Source: Thalassobacillus devorans
Lineage (GTDB): Bacteria; Bacillota; Bacilli; Bacillales; Halobacillaceae
DNA length: 64,000 bases
Reading direction: 5' to 3'
NCBI RefSeq assembly: GCF_011761345.1
Contig: NZ_JAASRY010000001.1
Location: 682,001 to 746,000, forward strand
The position numbers were made by a program, and so were the translations under genes. A model generated the notes under the pieces. It saw only the letters and a program-made list of their open reading frames with translations, searched no databases and was not told the DNA's origin. Shown here in pieces: positions 25,784-34,148 of the stretch. Each line of letters starts with the position of its first letter. Positions within the stretch are counted from its first letter, which is position 1.

Positions 25784-28516
25784 TTGGATAATCGAACAAT
25801 CAACATGCCGACAAGACAGAAACAGAAACTGAAGAAATTCGGGTCCATATTAGGTACGATATTCGGGGTATTTATCGTCCTGGCTATCGTATTAATGCTA
25901 ACACTGAACTGGATCACCGATTACATATGGATGGATTCTCTTGGTTTTAAATCCGTATTTACGACGATTTTTACAAGTAAACTATTACTTGGTGTCGGTG
26001 GGTTCCTGATCTTTTTCCTATTGACGTATGTAACGCTTTCCTGGGTCAGGAAAACGTATATCGGGTTTTTCGATCGGGAGCGGCTTCCATCTATCCTGTT
26101 TTCGAAAAAATGGTCACAACTGATCATTATTGCACTGGCGGCATTTGTAGGGCTGCTGGGCAGCAGTATCGTTCAGGGAATCGGCTGGGAGTTATGGCTG
26201 AAATTCCTGAACCACACTTCATTTGGAATTAAAGACCCTCATTTTGATATGGACATTTCTTTTTATATGTTTGTGCTGCCATTTATCGATTTTGCGATTA
26301 ACACACTGCTTGGTTTAGGAGTTTTGCTGCTATTAGTTCAGGTTGGTTTTTATTCGGTATTTGGTATGTACCGGGAAAGCCGGATGGCTCAGCTTCACAT
26401 GGGGATTACGCTTGGTGTCATCGGCATTCTGCTGGCAGGTGTCCATGTGCTCGAGCCATATGGAACTTTGTTGACCAACCAGGTAAATATTTTTCAAACC
26501 AGTGTGGTACACGGGTTAAGTTACACTGATAAAGTGATTAACAACCCTGCTTCTTATGTATTGGCAGCAGCGGCTGTCATCGGAGCAATCTGGATGATTG
26601 TGATGCTTGTACGCGGGAAAGTTCAGGCGATGCTAACTCCGGTGGCTATCTATGTGGCTTTGGTTATTATCGCTCAGGGGGCGTCCGTTATCGTTCAGAA
26701 TTACGTAGTATCTCCCAATGAATTTAGCAGGGAAAGTCCATATTTAGAGCAGAACCTGGAATTTACCAGGGCTGCCTATGACTTACACGGTATCGAAGAG
26801 CGGGAACATCCAGGCAACCAGTCCCTGGATCAGGAAATGGTAGATAATAATGAATTGACTATCAATAATGTACGAATCAATGATGCCCGTCCGATACTAG
26901 ATATTTATAACCAGCTTCAGACATTCCGGACATACTATGAATTCAATGACATCGATGTCGACCGTTATGAGATTGATGGAGAATATACCCAGGTGTTCCT
27001 GGGGGCGAGAGAGCTGAATACGGTTGACCTGCCTTCTCAGGCAAAAACGTGGGTGAACGAAAATTTACGTTATACGCACGGTTATGGTATTGCGATGAGC
27101 GATGTCAATGAAATCACCTCCCAGGGACAGCCGGAGTATCTGTTGCGAAACCTTCCGCCAGATGGTGCACTTGATATTAGCCGTCCGCAAATTTACTTTG
27201 GTGAAGAAAATTATAAAAATGTCATCGTAAACAGTGAGGTGGATGAGTTTGACTACCCGGCCGGGGACGAGAACATGTCGACACGCTTTGAGGCAGACAG
27301 TGGCATTTCCTTATCTGGTCTGAACCGTCTCATTTTCAGTCTGGATGCCGGTTCATTCCGAATGTTTGTCTCTGATCAAATCAATGGAGACAGCCAGATG
27401 CTGATGACGCGTAATATTATGGACCGCGTTGAACGAATTGCTCCTTTCTTTGAATATGATGAGGATCCGTACATTTTTGTCCGCGAAGACGGCAGTCTGG
27501 CATGGATGATCGACGCTTACCTTACAGCGGAACGTTATCCGTATTCTGAACCGCACAGTGGCGATGAGAATTACATCAGGAACTCAGTTAAAGTAATGGC
27601 GGACGCCTATAGCGGGGAAGTGGACTATTACGCAGTCGACACCGAAGATCCATTGCTGCAGACTTATCAAAAGATGTTCCCTGACCTGTTTACAGATGAC
27701 ATACCGGCTGATGTAGAATCGCATTTCCGCTATCCGGTTGACTTATTTAAAATTCAAGCCTCCATGTATGGGACTTATCATATGACCAATTTGGAAGTTT
27801 TCTATAACCGGGAAGACAGATGGGAGTTCCCTACAGAGAAATATTTCAATGAAGACATCGAAATGGAACCCTATTACATTACAATGAAGCTTCCAGAATA
27901 TGAGGAAGAAGAATTTGTGCTGATGCTGCCATTCACACCAAGAAACAGGCAGAACATGATTGCCTGGATGGGGGTCCGAAACGATGGGGAAAATTATGGG
28001 GAAACTTTTGTATACCAATTCCCGAAACAGCGTAATATTTACGGACCGCAGCAAATTGAAAATAGAATCAACCAGGACAGCAATATCTCTCAACAGTTGA
28101 ACCTGTGGTCGCAGGGAGGCTCGGAAGTCATCCGTGGAAATCTGCTCGCTATACCATTTGAAGATACTGTGTTGTACGCAGAACCGATTTATATCGAATC
28201 TTCTAATGAAACATCCTTGCCGGAAGTGAAGCAGATTATCCTGGCGTACGGAGATCATATCGTGATGGAACCTACTTTCCAGGAGGCACTGGACCGCATG
28301 CTTGTACTCATCGACCCGGAAGCAGCCCCTGATGAAGGGGAAGAGGAAGAGTCTCCGGAAGATGGCAATGTGGAGGATATTCTCGAATCGGAAGAAATTC
28401 TTAGAGATCTTTCTACTTTATTCGAAGATTATCAATCCGCACTTTCCAATGGCAACTGGGAAGAAGCAGGAGCCATCATGGAAGAGATTGAACAGCGCCT
28501 GCGAGATGCTGAATAA
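25784..28516 (+). CDS. UPF0182 (COG1615) membrane protein
   Basis: 910 residues. About seven membrane segments fill residues 20-310 (for example ILGTIFGVFIVLAIVLML and LGLGVLLLLVQVGFY); the remaining 600 residues form a large external domain with many aromatic and acidic residues, ending in an acidic linker (DEGEEEESPEDGN) and a short helix. UPF0182 proteins occur in Firmicutes, Actinobacteria and Cyanobacteria; function is unknown. The TTG at 25784 is preferred: GGGGGAGTAAA lies directly upstream, and the ATG at 25733 would add 17 residues containing this SD. Confidence 0.87.
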   Translation: MDNRTINMPTRQKQKLKKFGSILGTIFGVFIVLAIVLMLTLNWITDYIWMDSLGFKSVFTTIFTSKLLLGVGGFLIFFLLTYVTLSWVRKTYIGFFDRERLPSILFSKKWSQLIIIALAAFVGLLGSSIVQGIGWELWLKFLNHTSFGIKDPHFDMDISFYMFVLPFIDFAINTLLGLGVLLLLVQVGFYSVFGMYRESRMAQLHMGITLGVIGILLAGVHVLEPYGTLLTNQVNIFQTSVVHGLSYTDKVINNPASYVLAAAAVIGAIWMIVMLVRGKVQAMLTPVAIYVALVIIAQGASVIVQNYVVSPNEFSRESPYLEQNLEFTRAAYDLHGIEEREHPGNQSLDQEMVDNNELTINNVRINDARPILDIYNQLQTFRTYYEFNDIDVDRYEIDGEYTQVFLGARELNTVDLPSQAKTWVNENLRYTHGYGIAMSDVNEITSQGQPEYLLRNLPPDGALDISRPQIYFGEENYKNVIVNSEVDEFDYPAGDENMSTRFEADSGISLSGLNRLIFSLDAGSFRMFVSDQINGDSQMLMTRNIMDRVERIAPFFEYDEDPYIFVREDGSLAWMIDAYLTAERYPYSEPHSGDENYIRNSVKVMADAYSGEVDYYAVDTEDPLLQTYQKMFPDLFTDDIPADVESHFRYPVDLFKIQASMYGTYHMTNLEVFYNREDRWEFPTEKYFNEDIEMEPYYITMKLPEYEEEEFVLMLPFTPRNRQNMIAWMGVRNDGENYGETFVYQFPKQRNIYGPQQIENRINQDSNISQQLNLWSQGGSEVIRGNLLAIPFEDTVLYAEPIYIESSNETSLPEVKQIILAYGDHIVMEPTFQEALDRMLVLIDPEAAPDEGEEEESPEDGNVEDILESEEILRDLSTLFEDYQSALSNGNWEEAGAIMEEIEQRLRDAE

Positions 28517-28528
28517 ATAAGAAAAGAA

Positions 28529-28559
28529 AACAGCCCGAATGAATCATGTTCGGGCTGTT
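28529..28559 (+). terminator. Hairpin after the UPF0182 gene
   Basis: AACAGCCCGAA pairs with TTCGGGCTGTT, but the following GGTTTATGG lacks a good T tract. It may act as an attenuator ahead of the small gene. Confidence 0.6.
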
Positions 28560-28599
28560 GGTTTATGGATTATTATTAAGTTTATCGGAGGGATATCCA

Positions 28600-28788
28600 A
28601 TGTATTTACTAGCAGAAGGCGGGCTGATGGTAGGGGATATGCTTGTCCAGGGGCTGTTTTTTCTTATCCTGCTGCTAATTATTAATGGACTGTTTCGGTT
28701 TATGAAAAAATCTACAGGCAAGGATAAACGGTTGGATCGGATTGAAGAAAAGCTGGACCGCCTGCTGAAAGAGAAAGATGGAAGTTAA
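28600..28788 (+). CDS. Small membrane protein (62 aa, DUF4083-like)
   Basis: The ATG at 28600 has CGGAGGG seven bases upstream. One transmembrane helix (MLVQGLFFLILLLIINGLF, about 14-32) is followed by a basic turn (RFMKKSTGKDKR) and an amphipathic helix with leucine spacing (LDRIEEKLDRLLKE). This layout fits DUF4083-type membrane proteins of Bacilli, which have no assigned function. It may be cotranscribed with the UPF0182 gene through a weak hairpin. A strong terminator follows. Confidence 0.65.
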   Translation: MYLLAEGGLMVGDMLVQGLFFLILLLIINGLFRFMKKSTGKDKRLDRIEEKLDRLLKEKDGS

Positions 28789-28797
28789 ATAGGTCAA

Positions 28798-28834
28798 AAC
28801 AATACCTGACACATTGCGTGTCAGGTATTGTTAT
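28798..28834 (+). terminator. Rho-independent terminator
   Basis: AACAATACCTGACAC and GTGTCAGGTATTGTT are perfect complements around ATTGC. Confidence 0.85.
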
Positions 28835-28860
28835 AAACAACTTAGGTGACCCAACCATGT

Positions 28861-29130
28861 CAGAATCATCCAGGATTCTGCAGTTTGAGAGTTTTACAGA
28901 AGGATAATTCTTTGGTGAATTCGTTTCCTTCTACCTCTGGGTTAAGTCCGATTTTAAAACTGTTTTCTTGGAGTTCAGTTAAGCCTCTTGCTCTGTCTGC
29001 CGCCAATGTTCCAGCAGACCTGACTGTCCGGGACAAATTTCAGGGCTTGTATCATACCATGCACAGGAAGTGCGATCCCTATTTTGAACCGGCGTCTCTG
29101 TTCGTTTGGAAACGAACTCGCAATGGTTGA
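28861..29130 (-). pseudogene. Degenerate relic, possibly the end of an IS200/IS605-type tnpB
   Basis: The minus strand reads SAGTLAADRARGLTELQENS, then KIGLNPEVEGNEFTKEL in one frame, preceded by an RRRFKIGIA-like stretch in another frame, all interrupted by stops. The tail resembles the C-terminal extension of TnpB proteins of IS605-family elements. A perfect hairpin CAGAATC..GATTCTG (28861-28880) lies beyond the stop, as at the right end of such elements. No intact transposase remains. The call is from memory of such tails and is weak. Confidence 0.3.
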
Positions 29131-29234
29131 GCCGCCTAAGTTGTTTATCTATCTTCTTTACACTTTTATTATACCACCATTTTCACACAAGGAAACCACA
29201 AGTTGTGAACTTTTTGTTAACGCTTACATATGTT

Positions 29235-29462
29235 GTTTCTGTTACGGTAGTAACGGCTTGGAGGGCCGGGAAATTACTCGCTTTCCATGGGCGTACGGTG
29301 AGCTTCCTCGGGCTAAAGCCCTGCGGGATCTCACCATGTACTATCCTCCCATAGGACTTTGAATAAGCTTCTTGAATAGACACCCACGAAGGAAATGCGT
29401 ATCATTTTCGAGGAGTCTCGCAATTTCCCGGCCCTCCTTGCGCTTATAAGAGAAACGGAAAC
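29235..29462 (-). repeat. Dispersed repeat family AB, minus-oriented copy with loop insertion (A1)
   Basis: Imperfect terminal repeats GTTTCTGTTACGG ... GAGAAACGGAAAC enclose GGAGGGCCGGGAAATTACTC and GAGTCTCGCAATTTCCCGGC-like arms. CTCGCTTTCC, GTGAGCTTCCTCGG and GCGGGATCTCACC match copy A2 at 39902. About 60 extra bases sit near the loop. No ORF is supported. Confidence 0.7.
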
Positions 29463-29561
29463 ACCAATATATCCCTTCAAACTTAGAAAGGTCCTATGGT
29501 CTACTACCTTAATTCTTAGTCTTTAAATAGAAAATGTGGAAGACATCTTCATCTTTGTGAA

Positions 29562-29733
29562 TGGTCCGTTATCCAAAAACGGATAAGGAGGCAGGGAAAA
29601 GATGAGACTCCCGTGGGAGAAGGGACAAGGCGAGACCCCACAGGGAGTGAAACGAACGAGGAGGCTCGCCAGTCCCCCACAGGAAAGCGAATCGTTTCCC
29701 AGCCGCCTTTACTCTTGACTCGGTAACGGACCA
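29562..29733 (+). repeat. Dispersed repeat family AB, plus-oriented copy (B1)
   Basis: TGGTCCGTT ... AACGGACCA ends enclose GAGACTCCCGTGGGAGAAGG, GGCGAGACCCCACAGGGAGT, GAGGAGGCTCGCC and GGAAAGCGAATCGTTTCCC. It is the inverted counterpart of A1, 100 bases away. Copy B2 at 40151 is nearly the same. Confidence 0.75.
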
Positions 29734-29895
29734 AAAAACATCTTTAAGTCAAGTCTTCGACTTTTCGGATCGTTTATTGAATAAGATTCTTATGAAAAAT
29801 CTAATACACTGTTAAATAACAGAGAGAAATAGTAAGCAGTTTGAAAGTAATCTATTATAATTAATATGGTAGGATAATAGAAAGGAGGAAGTGCC

Positions 29896-31110
29896 ATGGA
29901 TCCGTTAGATATTCTCGGTGATTTAAGTAAAACAAAACCTGCCTATCAGCCGGTGATCAGTGCAATCAGGCACAGTGTCATCGGTTATGAGCTGTTAGGC
30001 CGATGCTACGATGGGGAGAAATGGATCAGTCTTGGCAATTTCTTTCGCGATCCAGATGTCCCGGATGAGTTTAAAATAGAAGTAGACCAACATTTGCTGG
30101 AACAGGCAATCACGGACTTTTTGGAATCCAATCGAAAAGGGCTGTTGTTCATCAATCGTAACGCCCGGCAATTAATGTTGCATGACGGCGAAGATCTGCT
30201 GACGACGCTGCAGTTGTTTGAGGAAAAAGGATTTTCGATGAGTCGGGTTGTCATTGAAGTGACCGAGCATGATTTTGAAGAGGATTTCAAAGCGTTGAGT
30301 CATTTGCTCCGCTATTATAAAACCTATGGTATTCAGATAGCAGTCGATCATATCGGCGCTAAAAGTTCCAATATTGACCGTATCCGCCAGCTTGAACCCC
30401 ACTTATTGAAAATTGATACCAATATCATACGAAGACCGAACGCTGACAGTTTTCAGGATATCGTTTACTCATTATCCATGTTGGCGCGTCGTATAGGTGC
30501 TGCGTTACTGTTTGAAAATATTGAGGATGATTTTCAGCTTCATTTTGCCTGGAAGCATGGAGGAAGGTTTTATCAGGGGAATTTTCTGGCAGAACCAGGG
30601 TTTGATTTTTTAGCCCCGAATGCGGTTAGTGTCGACATCGGCGAGAAAGTGGCCAAGTATATTACAAGGGAAAAAGCTTTGATTGAACAGAGGCTTTCTT
30701 TGATACTGGCATGGGAGCAAAAAGTGAAACGGCTGCTTCCGAAGTGGGAAGGGACAAAAAAAGTGGATGCTTTTATCGAAAAGGTGACCAAGCAATTTGA
30801 TCATGAAAGCTTTCGTATGTTTGTATGCAACAACGACGGCCAGCAGGTGTCTGCAAACTTTAGGAAAAGAAATGCTCATTGGATGGTGGAACCGGAGAAA
30901 AAAGGTTCCAATTGGGCGTTTCGTCCGTATTTTTTAGAAAATGTCATGTTGATGAAAACTTGGAACAAAGGTATTTTGTCCGAGCTTTATTCTGATATTG
31001 AAACAAAAGAAACCATCCGTACTTTCAGTTTTCCGCTGACCGACCAGCATTTTCTATTCATTGACATGAAGTATTCCTATATATATGAACACGAATGTCT
31101 GCTAATCTAA
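29896..31110 (+). CDS. ykuI: EAL-domain protein, YkuI type
   Basis: 404 residues, like B. subtilis YkuI (407). Residues about 15-250 form an EAL domain: the signature appears as GYELLGR, with INRNARQL, VIEVTEHDF, AVDHIGAKSSN and LLKIDTNII following. Residues about 255-400 are the YkuI_C PAS-like domain (FRMFVCNNDGQQVSANF, GSNWAFRPYF). YkuI binds c-di-GMP but has not shown phosphodiesterase activity in vitro, so this may be a receptor. AGGAGGAAGTGCC precedes the ATG. It is monocistronic, downstream of the AB repeat pair. Confidence 0.87.
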   Translation: MDPLDILGDLSKTKPAYQPVISAIRHSVIGYELLGRCYDGEKWISLGNFFRDPDVPDEFKIEVDQHLLEQAITDFLESNRKGLLFINRNARQLMLHDGEDLLTTLQLFEEKGFSMSRVVIEVTEHDFEEDFKALSHLLRYYKTYGIQIAVDHIGAKSSNIDRIRQLEPHLLKIDTNIIRRPNADSFQDIVYSLSMLARRIGAALLFENIEDDFQLHFAWKHGGRFYQGNFLAEPGFDFLAPNAVSVDIGEKVAKYITREKALIEQRLSLILAWEQKVKRLLPKWEGTKKVDAFIEKVTKQFDHESFRMFVCNNDGQQVSANFRKRNAHWMVEPEKKGSNWAFRPYFLENVMLMKTWNKGILSELYSDIETKETIRTFSFPLTDQHFLFIDMKYSYIYEHECLLI

Positions 31111-31281
31111 TACCACTGCGCAAGAGAATAGGCTAGGGGTAGCAGGGCTTATTCTGAACAGCCTCAGCTGAATTTATCATTTTTTTCAAAAAACAGTGAA
31201 AATATTCCATTCTTATGATATGATATTTCTCAACTTTCATATCAGACAGAGAAATAATTATATCAGGGATGGTGGTCAGAG

Positions 31282-31842
31282 ATGCAGCCGATTTTAATTG
31301 ATTTTCCGTCAGCGTTCGAAACAGAGCGGCTTCAAATCCGCATGCCGCTCCCGGGTGATGGTGATGCTGTGCATAAAGCGCTGGAAGCTTCCCATGAAGA
31401 GTTGAAACGATGGATGCCATTCGCTCAGAGGCGACAATCGTTGGAAGAAACTGAGTCAAACGTAAGAGAAGCACATGCCAAGTTTTTGACAAGAGAAGAT
31501 TTACGGTTACATATTTTTGAAAAAGGATCCGGGAAATTCATCGGTTCTTCCGGCCTTCATCGAATGAATTGGGAGATTCCTAAATTTGAAATCGGCTATT
31601 GGTTGGACAGCCGCTACTCTCGAAAAGGCTATATGTCCGAGGCAGTAGAAGGGATTACCACGTTTGCATTTGAAGAATTGAAGGCAAGACGGGTGGAAAT
31701 CCGTTGTGATGCCGCTAACAAGGCAAGCAGGAAGATCCCTGAGAGACTTGGCTTTGAGCTGGAAGGTATTTTACGCCATGATGACCTCTCCGTTGCTGGT
31801 GATGAACTGCGTGATACATGCATCTATGCGAAAGTCCGGTAA
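31282..31842 (+). CDS. GNAT N-acetyltransferase (RimJ/RimL type)
   Basis: 186 residues. The ETERLQIRMPLPGD opening, EIGYWLDSRYSRKGYMSEAV acetyl-CoA-binding loop (R-x-x-G-Y) and NKASRKIPERLGFELEGIL are hallmarks of RimJ/RimL-like acetyltransferases such as YdaF. The substrate, a protein N terminus or a small amine, is unknown. The start follows GGATGGTGGTCAGAG, a mediocre SD. It is a single gene. Confidence 0.83.
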   Translation: MQPILIDFPSAFETERLQIRMPLPGDGDAVHKALEASHEELKRWMPFAQRRQSLEETESNVREAHAKFLTREDLRLHIFEKGSGKFIGSSGLHRMNWEIPKFEIGYWLDSRYSRKGYMSEAVEGITTFAFEELKARRVEIRCDAANKASRKIPERLGFELEGILRHDDLSVAGDELRDTCIYAKVR

Positions 31843-31901
31843 TAGGGGAAATTTTTATCCTATAACCCGCTAAAGTTTTTCAGTTTAATAGGCACATGCC
31901 G

Positions 31902-31938
31902 CCCCTTTGCTACATAAAATTGTGGCAAGGGGGTTTTT
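31902..31938 (+). terminator. Rho-independent terminator after the GNAT gene
   Basis: CCCCTTTGC pairs with GCAAGGGGG around a 14-base loop containing CA/TG, followed by TTTTT. Confidence 0.75.
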
Positions 31939-32034
31939 CGTTTAGGAATTTTTTATTACTTTAGTTAAAAATGTTTCCCTAGGTGAAAATTCCAGTTAGA
32001 ATGACCTTAGGATGTTTGAAAGGAGCGAGAAGAT

Positions 32035-32844
32035 TTGGGTTCAGATTTATTGTTAGCATTCGGTTTAACGTTAATGGCCGGTCTGGCCACAGGCATCGGT
32101 AGTATGCTGGCATTCTTCACGAGATCCACCAATACCCAGTTCCTGTCTTTTGCACTTGGTTTTTCGGCTGGTGTCATGATTTATGTGTCCATGGTGGAAA
32201 TATTTTTCAAAGCAAAAGATTCTTTGGTGGGAGCCATGGGGATAGAGGCCGGTAACTGGGTGACGGTTGCTTCTTTCTTCGGCGGGATGCTGTTCATTGC
32301 CTTGATCGATCGGTTCATCCCTAAAAAGGCTAACCCCCATGAAGTGAAAAAGGTAGAGGATATGAAGAAGCCACAGCTAGGTAACGGCGATCCGGCGCTT
32401 TTGAAAATGGGAACTTTCGCCGCTTTGGCGATTGCCATTCACAATTTTCCGGAAGGGATCGCTACCTTTACCTCAGCCTTGCAGGATCCGAGCCTGGGGA
32501 TAGCGATTGCTGTTGCGATTGCGATCCATAATATTCCCGAGGGCATCGCTGTTTCTGTTCCGATTTATTTTGCAACCGGCGATAAGAAAAAAGCATTCAA
32601 ACTGTCATTCTTATCTGGCTTATCGGAGCCAGTCGGCGCGATTGCCGCATACCTGATTTTGATGCCATTCTTGAATGAAGTCATGTTCGGTGTCATTTTC
32701 GCTGGTGTAGCTGGGATTATGGTATTCATCTCCCTCGATGAACTCCTTCCGGCAGCGAAAAGATATGATGAAGCCCACCTTTCCATTTATGGTGTAATTA
32801 GCGGAATGATGATCATGGCACTAAGCCTGCTGTTGTTCATTTAA
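32035..32844 (+). CDS. zupT: ZIP family metal (zinc) transporter
   Basis: 269 residues with a TTG start, AAAGGAG nine bases upstream. Eight membrane helices; metal ligands in AIHNFPEGIATFTS (helix 4) and AIHNIPEGIAVSVP (helix 5), the binuclear ZIP site, and SGLSEPVGA in helix 6. A polar loop (about 98-122) separates helices 3 and 4. ZupT imports zinc and other divalent metals. No obvious Zur or MntR operator is evident in the upstream AT-rich region. A terminator and array IV follow. Confidence 0.88.
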   Translation: MGSDLLLAFGLTLMAGLATGIGSMLAFFTRSTNTQFLSFALGFSAGVMIYVSMVEIFFKAKDSLVGAMGIEAGNWVTVASFFGGMLFIALIDRFIPKKANPHEVKKVEDMKKPQLGNGDPALLKMGTFAALAIAIHNFPEGIATFTSALQDPSLGIAIAVAIAIHNIPEGIAVSVPIYFATGDKKKAFKLSFLSGLSEPVGAIAAYLILMPFLNEVMFGVIFAGVAGIMVFISLDELLPAAKRYDEAHLSIYGVISGMMIMALSLLLFI

Positions 32845-32847
32845 TAG

Positions 32848-32880
32848 AAAAGGCACATCTTAAAAAGGTGTGTCCTTTTT
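32848..32880 (+). terminator. Rho-independent terminator after zupT
   Basis: AAAAGGCACA pairs with TGTGTCCTTTTT across a short A/T loop. Confidence 0.8.
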
Positions 32881-32911
32881 ATGTTGAAAAGGGGAAATTC
32901 CGAAATGCATC

Positions 32912-33040
32912 GTTAAGTTAGAAGGTTATCGTGTTAAGTCGGAACATAGACGCGTTATGGAAGAAGGTGAGTACGTTAAGAACATAACCGCGTTAGGGAA
33001 GAAGGTTCGTGCGTTAAGGCAGAACCACTGTCTTGGAAGG
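32912..33040 (+). repeat. About 21-bp-period array, core GCGTTAAG (array IV)
   Basis: GTTAAG or close variants start at 32912, 32933, 32954 (GTTATGG), 32975, 32992 (GTTAGGG) and 33013, with a degenerate seventh near 33033. Spacings are 21, 21, 21, 17 and 21, then about 20. Several units are followed by GAA at a fixed place (GTTAAGtcgGAA, GTTATGGAAGAA, GTTAAGAAC). It lies between the zupT terminator and the LCP gene. Confidence 0.75.
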
Positions 33041-33110
33041 GGAGCTCTTTTAAGTAAAATGGACATACCTGCCTGATCCGCTTCATATAATGCGGTAGGG
33101 GTGGGATGCG

Positions 33111-34040
33111 ATGATGGAACACCAATGGAAAGAATGGAGCCGGAAACGGAAGTGGCTGATGGCGATAGGTTTGGCGATACTGCTTGTGGTTGGCGGATCA
33201 AGTTCCTATTTACTGTTTCTTTATCAAAAAGTCCACCAGACCGTCGTCGATGACTTGTTCGAACCTGTAACGGCTATCGACAGTGAGACAAGTAAACGGA
33301 AAACCGAAGCGAATGAGGCATTAAATTTTTTATTGCTGGGAATTGATGAGCGGGAGGAAGATATTGGGCGTCCGGATACCCTCATCGTCATGCATGTCGA
33401 TCCTGACGGGGAAAAGGTCCGATTAATCAGCATCCCGCGTGACACGATGGCTTGGATTCCCGGGCAGGGAAAATATGATAAAATCAATCATTCCTATACG
33501 TTCGGCGGTTTGGATATGACGATAAAAACTGTAGAAGACTTGCTGGATATAAAAATGGATTATTACGCAACAGTCAATATGAAAGGGTTGAGTGGAATTG
33601 TCGATGCTGTTGGCGGCGTACCGGTCACAAATGATTTTCCGTTTGTACAAGGAGGGTTTGAGTATCCGGAAGGTCCTCAAATGCTTACCGGAGACCAGGC
33701 GCTGGCTTACGTCCGGATGAGGGATCAGGACCCAAAAGGCGATATCGGCCGGAACCACCGGCAGCGGGAAGTTGTGGAAGGAATCATGCAACAGGGAATG
33801 AGCCTTCAGGCTGTCGCAAATCTGGATGGTATCTTTGAAGTTTTATCAGCCCATATGCACACAAATATGACATTAGATGAAATCAGGACATTGGCAATCG
33901 AGTACCGTCACGCTTTAAAAAATATTGATATGTACCAGATAAAAGGGAAAGACAGTTATATCAATGATATTTATTATTTGCAAGTATCTCCAGAGGAAAT
34001 AGCCAAGGTCAATCAAATGATTTCCAGTGAAGCACTTTAA
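33111..34040 (+). CDS. LytR-CpsA-Psr (LCP) family phosphotransferase
   Basis: 309 residues. A basic N terminus and one transmembrane anchor (LMAIGLAILLVVGGSSSYLLF, about 16-36) precede the extracellular LCP domain: LLLGIDEREEDIGRPDTLIV, RLISIPRDT, KINHSYTFGG, DAVGGVPV and YVRMRDQDPKGDIGRNHRQRE contain the Arg and Asp residues that bind the polyprenyl pyrophosphate. LCP enzymes attach teichoic acids or other glycopolymers to peptidoglycan. ATGATG starts at 33111 or 33114 are both compatible with the GGTGGGA upstream. It is monocistronic. Confidence 0.88.
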   Translation: MMEHQWKEWSRKRKWLMAIGLAILLVVGGSSSYLLFLYQKVHQTVVDDLFEPVTAIDSETSKRKTEANEALNFLLLGIDEREEDIGRPDTLIVMHVDPDGEKVRLISIPRDTMAWIPGQGKYDKINHSYTFGGLDMTIKTVEDLLDIKMDYYATVNMKGLSGIVDAVGGVPVTNDFPFVQGGFEYPEGPQMLTGDQALAYVRMRDQDPKGDIGRNHRQREVVEGIMQQGMSLQAVANLDGIFEVLSAHMHTNMTLDEIRTLAIEYRHALKNIDMYQIKGKDSYINDIYYLQVSPEEIAKVNQMISSEAL

Positions 34041-34069
34041 AAAAAGCGGGCATAGAGCCTGCTTTTTTA
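34040..34069 (+). terminator. Rho-independent terminator after the LCP gene
   Basis: AAAAGCGGGC pairs with GCCTGCTTTTTT. Confidence 0.8.
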
Positions 34070-34148
34070 ATTCCCCCGACAGCCGCTGGTTTACGCGGGA
34101 ATAAAGAGTGGTAGTATGGTACAAAACAGGCAAAGAAAGGAGCCGTCC

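Noticed and set aside
29084-29362. ORFs over the A1 repeat
   Set aside because: They follow a dispersed non-coding palindrome and have no start signals.
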